Assembly: GCA_013365365.1 (NCBI GenBank)
Contig: JABVXU010001092.1
Location: forward strand, 1 to 10,280
Origin: Cruorifilaria tuberocauda
Lineage: Eukaryota > Nematoda > Chromadorea > Rhabditida > Onchocercidae
Length of the DNA: 10,280 nt
Reading direction: 5' to 3'
Of the stretch, positions 1 through 6,939 are shown piece by piece; position 1 is the first letter of the stretch; every line of letters starts with the position of its first letter. The position numbers and the translations under genes were made by a program. The notes below the pieces were generated by a model. The model saw only the letters and a program-made list of their open reading frames with translations, ran no database searches and had not been told where the DNA came from.

Positions 1-560
1 AATTTGTATGCGGTAATGGAATTGCATATATGCATGTTTACCGGATATATATATTTATATATCGGAATGGAATTGTATAGATATAAATTTGTATACGGGA
101 TATATATATATATTTATTTATATATCGGAATGGAATTAACGGGTAATATATTTATGTATCGGGATAGAATTATACATATATTTATATACCGGAATGGAAT
201 TTACTGATAACATATCTGTATATCGGAATGGAATTATCTATATATTTATATATCGGAATGGAATTACGTGTATATATATTTATTTATATACCGAAATGGA
301 ATTTACTGATAATATATATATCGGAATAGAATTACATATATTTATATACCGGAATGGAATTGTATATATATAAATTAGCATAGAAATGGAATTATTGATA
401 ACATATTTGTCTATCGGAATGGAATTATATGTATATTTATTTATATATCAGAATGGAATTTATTGATAATATATATTTATATACAGGAATGGAATTATAT
501 ACACTTATTTATGTACCGGAATGCATTTTATTGATAACATATACGTATCGGAATAGAATT
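1..560. repeat. 30-34 bp satellite array with CGGAATGGAATT core
   Basis: About 16 copies of the core CGGAATGGAATT (or one- to two-base variants) start near 11, 63, 126, 160, 190, 224, 254, 292, 322, 350, 382, 415, 449, 485, 517 and 549. Spacing is mostly 28-38 bp, with wider gaps in the first three units. Spacers are of two kinds: plain TATATATTTATATA, and one containing TTACTGATAAcATAT (near 201, 303, 392, 461 and 529). In the last third the two kinds alternate, giving a roughly 68 bp dimer. The array starts at or before the window edge, so its left limit is unknown, and it ends sharply at 560. The GGAATGGAAT core resembles vertebrate satellite III pentamers, but nothing else supports homology. 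Confidence 0.93.
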
Positions 561-939
561 TGTCTAAAATCTATTTTATAAATAAAAACATAAGCTAAGA
601 TATTTTATTTTCAAAATTGAATTAAATTGAAAACTTAGAAAATAATAAATTGAGGTTTGATTGGAGCATATTGACATTGATAGAGGGAACGATTCGGAGA
701 GTGGTAGATGAAAATTAGAGATATCTATATGAGAGGTTGAAATTTTCAAATTTATTTATTACTTTCAAATTTGAATAGCTCTTAAATTCCTTCTCCACTC
801 TACAAATATCATAATATCGTAGTAAAAATGTTTTCAAACTTTTCGTTATATCATTTCAGAGAAACTAAAAAAGATAGTTATTTAGGATATAAATTATGAA
901 TGATTTTGAATATTTGTTATTATAATTGAGTTGAAAGAT
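561..939. other. Non-repetitive AT-rich stretch
   Basis: No gene, RNA or repeat array is visible. The part around 660-800 is somewhat richer in G and C than its surroundings and looks like single-copy DNA. It contains two nearby copies of TTTCAAATTTg/a (near 745-777). Open frames are very short in all six readings. Confidence 0.6.
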
Positions 940-1205
940 TCGTTTTAATATAAATATAATTATAAAAATTATGTAAATATAAAGTATAAATATCATTATA
1001 AATATTTATTATAAATTGTATATATAAATTAAATATGAATATAAATATAATTATAAATATTAATTATAAATTGTATATATAAATTAAATATAAATATAAA
1101 TATAAATTTTAAATATAAATGCAAATACAAATATAAATATAATATATATATAAATATAAATACAAATATAAATATAAATATAAATATAAATATAAATATA
1201 AGTAT
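940..1205. repeat. TATAAA-type AT repeat with a 55 bp duplication
   Basis: The stretch is nearly pure A/T. An imperfect 55 bp direct repeat beginning ATTATAAATTGTATATAT occurs at about 1009 and again at 1064. It passes into a hexamer-like ATAAAT/TATAAA array between about 1081 and 1203, broken by occasional C and G. This looks like slippage-grown low-complexity DNA. The many TATAAA strings should not be read as core promoters. Confidence 0.9.
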
Positions 1206-1440
1206 AGCGATAAAATAGGTAATGATTGAAATTAAATATCGAAAATTAAACTTAATTCACCTTGACTCCGTTCCATCTTGTTTACATTTCAGTTTTTCAT
1301 TTTCATTTATTTGCTTTATCCACTCATTTGTAAGCTGATTGATTGATTGACAGGAAAATGAAAATTTCACTTCCGTGTCGCTGTATTTTTTGAATTTTTT
1401 AAATTCAATTTTCGAAGTTATCAAATGTGATAGTAGATAA
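1206..1440. other. Single-copy island between AT microsatellites
   Basis: This stretch has more balanced base composition than either neighbour. It holds a (GATT)n-like run at 1338-1351 and a perfect 8 bp hairpin, TTGAATTT/AAATTCAA, at 1390-1408 with a three-base loop. The minus strand is open through here and into the microsatellite at 1441-1660, but the distal part of that frame is only Leu/Tyr/Ile runs encoded by (ATT)n. I do not call a gene. Confidence 0.5.
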
Positions 1441-1494
1441 GTATAATAAATATAAAGTAGAAAGATATAATAATAATAGGTAAAAATAAGTAAA

Positions 1495-1540
<46 letters not shown>

Positions 1541-1660
1541 TAATAAAAATAAAAAAAAGTAGAAAATAATAATAATAATAATAAGTAAAAAGATAAGTAT
1601 AAATAGAGGAATAAATATAAGTAGTATAGATATAAGTATAATATAAATATAAGTAAAAGT
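1441..1660. repeat. (AAT)n microsatellite with degenerate flanks
   Basis: An almost pure (AAT)n run of about 14 units lies at 1497-1538 and a shorter one of about six units at 1566-1583. Both sit within A-rich sequence carrying GTAAAAATAAG and ATAAGTATAAAT variants. On the minus strand this reads as (ATT)n, which produces artificial poly-Leu, poly-Tyr and poly-Ile open frames. The length should be polymorphic between individuals. Confidence 0.95.
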
Positions 1661-1709
1661 AATAAAAAATTGCTGTACGAAAAAAATTTAATTTATTATA
1701 ATTTTTCCC

Positions 1710-1920
1710 ATCAATCACAAAACTGCATTCTTTATTTCACATCAATCATAAAACTGTATTCTTCATTTTTCATTAATCATAATACTTTATTCTTAATTTT
1801 CAATTAATCATAGTACTTTACTCTTAATTTTTAATTGAATTTAAAATTGTATTCTTTATTTTCCATTAATCATAAAATTGTATTCTTTGTTTTCAATTTA
1901 TTATAAAACTCTAATCTTGA
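1710..1920. repeat. 30 bp minisatellite, about seven copies
   Basis: Units of 30-32 bp start at about 1710, 1741, 1771, 1801, 1831, 1863 and 1894. The consensus is roughly ATTAATCATAAAACTGTATT followed by CTTTATTTTC. Copies 1, 2 and 6 are closest to one another; copies 5 and 7 are the most diverged. A partial unit may precede the array near 1690-1709. No coding potential is associated with it. Confidence 0.9.
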
Positions 1921-2459
1921 TGAGAGAGATTATTTTACTTCAGATAGATTACTTTATTTTTTTATTTCATAATAAATCATTTGTTTGCTTTTTTTTTTTG
2001 AAAAATTTCCTATCAAATACAGGAAATTACTTTAAACTAAAACTTTTTCCCGAAAATTCAAATCAGTTTAAACCGTTATCTTGTTATCAGTTTAATTGAT
2101 AATAGATTTCCTTGAAGTCTTTTAAACTATACAAAACATCCATTTTGTTTTATCAGAAAAATTTTTTTCAATGTTTACTTTTATCTCGAAGGCAATTGCT
2201 ATTTTAAGTAAAAGTTTGCTTAATCGAATCGAATGTTTGAACAGAAAAATCTTTGTTCGTTTTCAAAAAATTTTCAAAAAAAAAAAAAAAAAGATTCAGC
2301 AAAAAAAATTTGAAAATGGAATTCTTTTGCTTTTAAAATTGAAATTACAATTCTTTGATTTGTGTTTGATTTTTTCCAATAATTATTTTTTTTTAATTTC
2401 TTGAAATTATTTCAAACAAAAATTGAAATTTCATTTTTCTTCCAAATTCATTTTTTTTC
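1921..2459. other. AT-rich stretch with homopolymer runs
   Basis: Nothing functional can be recognised. The stretch carries poly-T near 1990, a 17-base poly-A run at 2276-2292 and many short T runs. Open frames on the plus strand (1878-2099 and 2171-2404) translate to Phe/Lys/Leu/Ile-rich low-complexity peptides that cross the homopolymers, so they are not called as genes. Confidence 0.6.
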
Positions 2460-2715
2460 CAGATAAGATATTTTTCTTTTAAACTTAATTTCAATTTACT
2501 AAGTAAGAAAATTATATTAATATTGCAAAATTTATAAGTTTTTCAACTCAGGTATTTCTCTCCTAAATTTGATTTTAATTTAATAAGTAATTAATTTTAA
2601 TTTAAAAAGTAAGAAATTTACATTAATATTGCTTAAATTCATAGCTTTTTCAGGTAAGATATTTTTCTCCCTGAAATTAATTTTAATTTAATAATTAGGA
2701 AATTTAAATTTCAAT
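2460..2715 (+). repeat. 90-102 bp tandem repeat, three copies, each led by a CAG junction
   Basis: Copies begin near 2460, 2549 and 2651; the third is truncated. Each has a pyrimidine-rich end plus CAG, then (G/A)TA(A/T) and a TATTTTTCTC-like segment, then AATTT(C/T)AATTTA, AAGTAAGAAA and TTAATATTGC. The second copy is longer because an ATTTTAATTTA segment of about 20 bp is internally doubled. At 2644-2660 the third copy reads GCTTTTTCAG directly joined to GTAAGAT, matching the consensus of a 3' splice site fused to a 5' splice site. Whether it is used depends on whether this is plus-strand intron, which cannot be seen here. Confidence 0.82.
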
Positions 2716-2838
2716 TCATTTAATCTTTATTTTTTTATTATATTAGAAGCATTAAGGTTACTACTATTAATTGTGTACAATAAATTAAAAATAAATTGAT
2801 TAAACAGATAACTTTTGAAATTCTAATATCATTAATTA
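2716..2838. other. AT-rich spacer
   Basis: Plain AT-rich sequence with no recognisable repeat or site before the (CT)n tract. Confidence 0.5.
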
Positions 2839-2874
2839 CCTCTCTCTCTCTGCCTCTCTCTCTCTCTCTCTCTC
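2839..2874. repeat. (CT)n microsatellite
   Basis: Two (CT)n runs, about 2840-2851 and 2854-2874, are separated by a TGC interruption. A pyrimidine-rich ATCTTTCTTATCTC tail follows. This is the only long dinucleotide tract with pyrimidines on the plus strand; the others (3135-3455, 9132-9160, 9385-9432) have purines on the plus strand. Confidence 0.97.
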
Positions 2875-3072
2875 ATCTTTCTTATCTCTTATCTTTCTCA
2901 CATTTTGAAACAAAGATGAATTTTACTGAAAGATAATTTATCAAAATCACTAAGCGGAACGTTTTGTTATCAGTTAAATGATACGATTTTAACACTCTTT
3001 TTAATTGAACAATCAATGTGAAATTTTTGTTAAATTTAAATATTTCTAATTTGAAAAAAAAAGTGATAGAAT
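2875..3072. other. Short single-copy spacer
   Basis: This AT-rich spacer separates the (CT)n tract from the GA-containing array. GTTATCAGTTAAATGATA near 2967 resembles GTTATCAGTTTAATTGATAA near 2082, a possible old dispersed repeat. No gene is seen. Confidence 0.5.
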
Positions 3073-3127
3073 GATATGATAATTTTTTTTTTCACACTTT
3101 ACCGTATTTATTCCAAAATAAAGGAGG

Positions 3128-3161
<34 letters not shown>

Positions 3162-3455
3162 TAAGATAATTTTCTTCACACTTTTCCATATTTATTCTAA
3201 AACAATGAGAGGGAGAGAGAGAGAGAGAGATAATCTTTTTCACACTTTTTTATGTTTATTCCAAAATAGAGAGATAGAGAGAGAAAGATAGAGAGATAAG
3301 GTAATCTTTTTCACATCATTCCATGTATATTCCAAAATAACGAGAGAGATAAGATAATCTTTTTCACGCTTTTCCATATTTATTTCAAAACAAAGAAAGA
3401 GACACAGGAAGGAAGTGGGAGAGAGAAAGAGGGAGAGAGAGAGAGAGAGAGAAAG
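3073..3455 (+). repeat. Composite minisatellite: conserved AT module plus variable (GA)n
   Basis: Five units start near 3073, 3161, 3231, 3296 and 3349. Each has a conserved module of about 45 bp (ATAAGATAATCTTTTTCACA, then CTTTTCCATATTTATTCCAA and AATA) followed by a GA tract. GA tracts vary greatly: about 40 bp in unit 1, 25 in unit 2, 35 with interruptions in unit 3, under 10 in unit 4, and about 70 with interruptions in unit 5. The AT modules are much better conserved than the tracts. Open frames on both strands with Arg-Glu or Ser-Leu runs are by-products; the frame shifts between units, which argues against a repeat protein. Confidence 0.93.
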
Positions 3456-3810
3456 AATTAAAATTTTAAATTCCTTGATCAAAAGTTTATCCAAATAAAA
3501 AAAGTATAACGTGTTATTTTTCGTAGTTTAAATAAATTAAAATTACTTTAATCCTTTTTTTAAGTATGAAAGTATTTAATTTCTATTAAATCATTTCAAA
3601 TTACTCGAAGTATTCAATGAAAGTACAAAATGTCTTTTTGTTTTTTTGTTTTTTCTTAAATGATATTTTCGCTGATATACTTTAATGACCTTCAGATATT
3701 ATCATAGTAAAATTCCTTCGGCATGTTTTTTTTTTTTTTTTTTGAATTGATATAAGTGATAAAAACTATCTGTACTATAGTTTTTACTTTGGTGATTTTT
3801 CTGCTTGACT
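3456..3810. other. AT-rich stretch with poly-T and a hairpin
   Basis: No gene is visible. Notable items are an 18-base T run at 3726-3743 and, just after it, the perfect inverted repeat TAAAAACTAT/ATAGTTTTTA listed separately. GATATTATCATAGTAA near 3696 resembles the internal motif of the element at 5999-6143 and may be a relic of it. Confidence 0.55.
3760..3786. repeat. 10 bp perfect inverted repeat (hairpin)
   Basis: TAAAAACTAT at 3760-3769 and its exact reverse complement ATAGTTTTTA at 3777-3786 are separated by a seven-base loop, CTGTACT. The stem is AT-rich and short for a small-RNA precursor. No T-run after the stem suggests a terminator role, which would be foreign to this genome type anyway. 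Confidence 0.8.
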
Positions 3811-4052
3811 ACATTTTTATTGAGTAAATATTTAAACTTCGATTGATGTGTAAATCTTCATGCCTAATCACTTAGGTTAACCTCAATTTCGGATACCCTT
3901 TGACCTTAGACTGATTTTTCATTTTGACTATTTTGTTTTCTTCTTTATTATATTTTTATTGAGTAAATACCCAAAGTTAGATTGATGTGTAATCTTCATC
4001 TCTAATGACTTAGGCTCACCTCAATTTCGGATGCTCTTTGACCTTAGATTCA
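3811..4052. repeat. 138 bp tandem duplication, two copies
   Basis: Copy A (about 3811-3912) and copy B (about 3950-4050) share TTTTTATTGAGTAAATA, GATTGATGTGTAA, AATCTTCAT, CTAAT, ACTTAGG, CCTCAATTTCGGAT and TTTGACCTTAGA in the same order, 138-139 bp apart. Conservation is high in the 3' half. That half carries TGACCTT (reverse complement AAGGTCA, a nuclear-receptor half site) in both copies. Copy A also has the perfect 10 bp palindrome AGGTTAACCT at 3874-3883, which copy B has lost. Confidence 0.9.
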
Positions 4053-4286
4053 CTTTTAAGCAATACAGGTGACCATTATTGCGTCATCGATTACGTAACA
4101 GCTATCTCTTATAGGAAGATCAGCTCTTGAATAACCATGAAAATTCAAATGCATATTAATAATTCTATTAATTATTTATGAATTTTTTGAAAAAAAAATT
4201 GATTTTAATTTTATGAAATATGAATGATATGAAGCATTTTGATTAATCATTATTGTCCATCTAATTATTTAAAATTTCAAATTTAG
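4053..4286. other. Single-copy stretch
   Basis: The first part (to about 4140) is less AT-rich and holds the paired bZIP-like motifs listed separately. The remainder is featureless AT-rich DNA. Confidence 0.55.
4079..4099. promoter_or_regulatory. Two adjacent bZIP-type motifs
   Basis: TTGCGTCA at 4079-4086 is the reverse complement of TGACGCAA, the known chimeric CRE-C/EBP half-site arrangement. ATTACGTAAC at 4090-4099 contains the perfect palindrome TTACGTAA, the C/EBP and PAR-bZIP core. Their centres are 12 bp apart, just over one helical turn. No promoter or gene is visible nearby, so function is only inferred from motif match. Confidence 0.35.
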
Positions 4287-4793
4287 TGAGAACAATCATT
4301 TTTTTTAAGTTTATTTTATAGTTATTGTTTACTTAACCACTACTTATAAGATAATCTTATCGATTTTAATTAATGATATATTTGATAGGAATGATTGCTT
4401 ATCATATCTCTATTTTATAAGTATTTTTTAATCATTACTTATAAATACTTTTAAGATGATCTATTGATTTTTAAACGTAAATCATTACTTATAAGATGGT
4501 CTTATTGATTTTTTAAACTTAAAAAATCAAATAGAAGTATATTCTAATGATAAAAATTGATAATTTTAATAATTGATCAATAGAAAATGTGAAATGATAG
4601 ATTTGATAGAAATGATTACTTTTTTTAAATTCTATTTTATATTTACTTTTAATTATTAAAATCATTTTTTAACTTATATCTTGTAACTGTCATTACTTAC
4701 TTAATATTACTTAAGATAACCTTATTTACTTTTTAAACTTGAGAAATTTTCAAATAAAATTTGATGATTTTAATGATTGAACAATAGAAGATG
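4287..4793. repeat. Degenerate tandem duplication of about 220 bp
   Basis: Copy A (about 4381-4590) and copy B (about 4602-4793) both start TTTGATAG(G/A)AATGATT and run through TCTATTTTAT, AATCATT, CATTACTTA, AAGAT, CTTATT and TTTTTAAACTT. Both end TTTTAAT(A/G)ATTGA(T/A)CAATAGAA(A/G)ATG. A partial earlier copy (4287-4380) shares CTACTTATAAGATAATCTTA. Inside copy A, ATCATTACTTATAA plus AAGATG(A/G)TC occurs twice, showing a smaller duplication within the larger one. Sequence identity is moderate, so this is an old duplication. Confidence 0.78.
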
Positions 4794-4795
4794 TC

Positions 4796-4850
4796 GTAAA
4801 CAAACGACGTAGACAACTTTAATAGTTTGTTTACAGCTAACTGAAAGTTA
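4796..4850. promoter_or_regulatory. Inverted pair of forkhead-like sites, with MYB-like inverted repeat
   Basis: GTAAACAAAC at 4796-4805 and GTTTGTTTAC at 4825-4834 are exact reverse complements with a 19-base spacer. Each matches the forkhead core RTAAACA perfectly. Immediately after, TAACT/AGTTA (4838-4850, three-base loop) forms a second small inverted repeat that includes TAACTG, a MYB-type core. Alternatively the 10 bp arms are simply a hairpin, or chance. Confidence 0.4.
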
Positions 4851-5195
4851 ACTTCTTTAAACTAAACAATGAAAAAAAGTTCTTCCAAACATTTGGAAAA
4901 AGAAAAGCAAAAAATTTTTTTTTTAAATAAACAAATGAATGATTAATATGATAGTGTAGTAGTAGCGTTCAAATTAGAACAATGGTTTTTCTTTCCTTTT
5001 TTTTTTTTTTTCGGGATGAAATGATATTTAATCTATTGGAAACAATTGTCCGGAACTGGTTAATCGGCTTTTTCCGTTTAGTAAATAGCTCATTTTCATT
5101 TTAGTTGTTAATTTTGCGCACAAAACCATTCCATCAATAACTGTCAAAGTTCAAATTTAAATCTTCGTTTGAACTAAAAAAAAAAAAAATTAAAA
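4851..5195. other. Single-copy stretch with poly-T and poly-A runs
   Basis: The section from about 5012 to 5170 is relatively GC-rich for the window and shows no internal repeat. A 15-base T run (4997-5011) precedes it and a long A run (5176 onward) follows it. No open frame of useful length or exon-like composition is present. Confidence 0.55.
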
Positions 5196-5600
5196 GAATT
5201 CTGTAATTTCCGGAAAATTCTAAATTCTCAACAAAAATTCATTCTCAATATTTATGCATTTTCATCTGCATAGAATTTCACAATACCGGAAAATTCTAAA
5301 TTCTTACGAGAAGATATTAGTAATCATTGTAATTATTATCATTGTAACCATTATCATGTAATATTATAATCTTATCATATATGATAACGATTGCAGTAAA
5401 ATTTTTTCTCAATTATTCTCAATTATTTAAAAAAAAATATCCATATATTTCTACTTGTGATAAAATTTTTTCTTAATATTCATGCATTTTTCACCTGTAA
5501 AAAATTCTACAATTTCCCGGAAAATTCCAAATTTTTAACAAAAATTTATTCTCATTTATTTTTTTCAAAATATCCATGTATCCACCAGCTGTGGAAAAAA
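5196..5600 (+). repeat. CCGGAAAATTC tandem repeat array, about 3.5 copies, one interrupted
   Basis: The unit of about 80-90 bp reads AGAATTCTRYAATT, then CCGGAAAATTCYAAATT, CTYAACAAAAATT, ATTCTCAATATTTATGCAT and TTTTCACCTGC. Copy A is 5196-5272. Copy B starts at 5273, is split at 5307/5308, and resumes at 5399-5458. Copy C (about 5459-5499) has only the second half. Copy D (5500-5595) is complete. The resumed part of B aligns with the tail of D (AAATATCCATRTAT), which shows that the intervening 91 bp was inserted. The GGAAAATTC core resembles a Rel/kappaB half, but no function can be claimed. Confidence 0.87.
5308..5398. mobile_element. 91 bp dispersed repeat inserted in the CCGGAAAATTC array (copy 1)
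   Basis: The element begins GAGAAGATATTAGTAATCAT and ends ATATATGATAACGATTGCAGTA. Both ends recur in the second copy at 5999-6143, and homology stops at the same points in both. The inside is ATCATTATCAT-type sequence. A perfect 16 bp palindrome, TTATCATATATGATAA, lies at 5372-5387 near the right end. No terminal inverted repeats and no convincing target-site duplication are seen, so the mechanism is unknown. It codes for nothing. Confidence 0.6.
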
Positions 5601-5998
5601 AAAAATGAAATAATCAATTAACAGGTATGAGATGACCATGAAACAGATAAATAATCATTTCTGGTTAGTGACAAAGTAGGACAAGGAAAAAAAAAAACAA
5701 AAGGTAAGAAGAATTATTTTCCAAATTAAACGTTCGATTTACTTTGATCACGAAATAATCATTTTGTTATACAATAAATGTATGTCAAGGTTTTTTTCTT
5801 AGTGTCTTATTTTTAATCCGATAGTTATTTTCGAAAAATAGCGATAATAGAGATTTTACAACAATTGCTACAATTACATTTCAAATATTCAAATTTTTTT
5901 TTTTTTTTTTGACTCAAAGAATTTTCGAAGAATTTTTTTTTTTTCAAATTTATTGACAAAATTTTTGTGAAAGAATGATTTAGGAAGAAATGATGAAA
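5601..5998. other. AT-rich spacer between the two element copies
   Basis: A 17-base T run is present at 5894-5910 and another T run near 5932-5944. No repeat array or gene is visible. TCCAC-CAGCT-GTGGA just upstream (5581-5595) forms a small GC-richer hairpin at the end of the previous array. Confidence 0.55.
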
Positions 5999-6143
5999 GA
6001 GAAGATATTAGTAATCATTAATAATCATTATCATAGTAATCATTATCACATGATATTATAATCATTGTCACAGTAATCATTATCATACGATATTATAATC
6101 ATTATCATAATAATCACTATCATATATGATAACAATTGCAGTA
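5999..6143. mobile_element. Same dispersed repeat with expanded core (copy 2, 145 bp)
   Basis: The ends match copy 1 at 5308-5398. The core is longer because a unit of about 37 bp (TAATCATTATCA(C/T), AYGATATTATAATCATTRTCA) is present in extra tandem copies. TATCATATATGATA at 6118-6131 is a perfect palindrome, and ATGAT/ATCAT half-palindromes recur through the core. The flanking DNA is unrelated to that of copy 1, consistent with a dispersed element rather than a segmental duplication. Confidence 0.62.
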
Positions 6144-6327
6144 GCTTTGATTGTAAGAAATTATCGTAAATTATCATATTTTTTAGTACAATCATTAAAT
6201 TATCATTTTACTTAGTATGATTATTATATTTTATCGTGATATTACCAAAGTTTTTTTTCAATTTACAGTGATTTGAACTATTTATTATAATTTCATATTT
6301 TTCATGAAAACAAAAAGAATTTTTTAT
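6144..6327. other. AT-rich spacer with ATTATCAT-like motifs
   Basis: Scattered AATTATCAT and ATTTTATCGTGAT motifs look like diverged relatives of the adjoining element core. Nothing else is recognisable. Confidence 0.45.
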
Positions 6328-6760
6328 AGTTTAATTTTATAAATATAAATTAACAAATATGAATTAGATTAATTTTTGTAAATATAAATTAGGTTAATTT
6401 TATATAAATTAAATTAATATTATAAATGTAAAGTAATATACTCCTACAATTTTACTTAATGATATTGTAAATGTTAATTAACATAGTTCAATTTTGTAAA
6501 TATAAATTAACATCTATAAATTAAATTAATTTTATAAACATAAGTTAGTTAGCTATATTTTAATTTTGTAAATATAAGTTAACAAATATGAATTAGACTA
6601 ATTTTTGTAAATATAAATTAAGTTAATTTTATAATTGTAAGTGTAAATGAAAATGTTCCAATTTTATAAATATAAATTAACATCCACAAATTAAATTAAT
6701 AATTATAACTTAATATCAATTAATAAATATAAATTGTCATCTATAAATTAAATTAATAAG
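6328..6760. repeat. Two-module AT-rich array (X-Y-X-Y-Y')
   Basis: Module X (TTAACAAATATGAATTAGA, then TAATTTTTGTAAATATAAAT and TTAATTTTATA) occurs at about 6350 and 6579, 229 bp apart. Module Y (AATTTTRTAAATATAAATTA, then ACATCYAYAAATTAAATTAA) occurs at about 6489 and 6659, 170 bp apart, with a third shorter version at 6719-6757. The whole stretch is nearly pure A/T with very few C or G. Confidence 0.8.
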
Positions 6761-6939
6761 GATAAATTAATTAAATATACTTTAATTAAGTTATGATTTT
6801 GTGATAACTGATATTTAATTTTGTAAATATTAATTAACAGAATTTTGAATATTATTAATATTTTGTATAAATATATTAACAACAGTTTTTACAAATGAAT
6901 TTTTAAAATTTCTAAAAATATAGCAAAATTTTGTTAAAT
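6761..6939. other. AT-rich spacer
   Basis: Low-complexity AT DNA continuing from the preceding array. No further unit can be aligned with confidence. Confidence 0.5.

Noticed and set aside
4..207. Plus-strand open frame of 67 codons rich in Tyr/Ile/Met-Glu-Leu
   Set aside because: It is a reading of the 30-34 bp satellite. The repeated peptide follows unequal unit lengths and stops within the array.
1..560. Homology to vertebrate satellite III because of GGAATGGAAT
   Set aside because: Only the two-pentamer core matches. The spacers are AT-rich and the period is about 32 bp, unlike simple (GGAAT)n.
940..1205. Many TATAAA strings that look like TATA boxes
   Set aside because: They are units of an ATAAAT-type low-complexity array; frequency alone explains them.
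1257..1718. Minus-strand open frame of 153 codons
   Set aside because: Most of it is Leu, Tyr and Ile runs read from (ATT)n and AT repeats. Only the last 40 or so residues look ordinary, and there is no supporting start context, splice structure or recognisable domain.
1878..2404. Two plus-strand open frames of 73 and 77 codons
   Set aside because: Phe/Lys/Leu-rich translations across poly-T and poly-A runs; no similarity that I recognise and no start context.
3046..3494. Open frames on both strands with Arg-Glu or Ser-Leu repeats
   Set aside because: These are products of GA/CT tracts. Units differ in length so the frame is not kept, and both strands are equally open.
3760..3786. Hairpin as a possible transcription terminator or microRNA precursor
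   Set aside because: The genome type is eukaryotic, and a 10 bp stem with a 7-base loop is too short for a microRNA precursor without further pairing.
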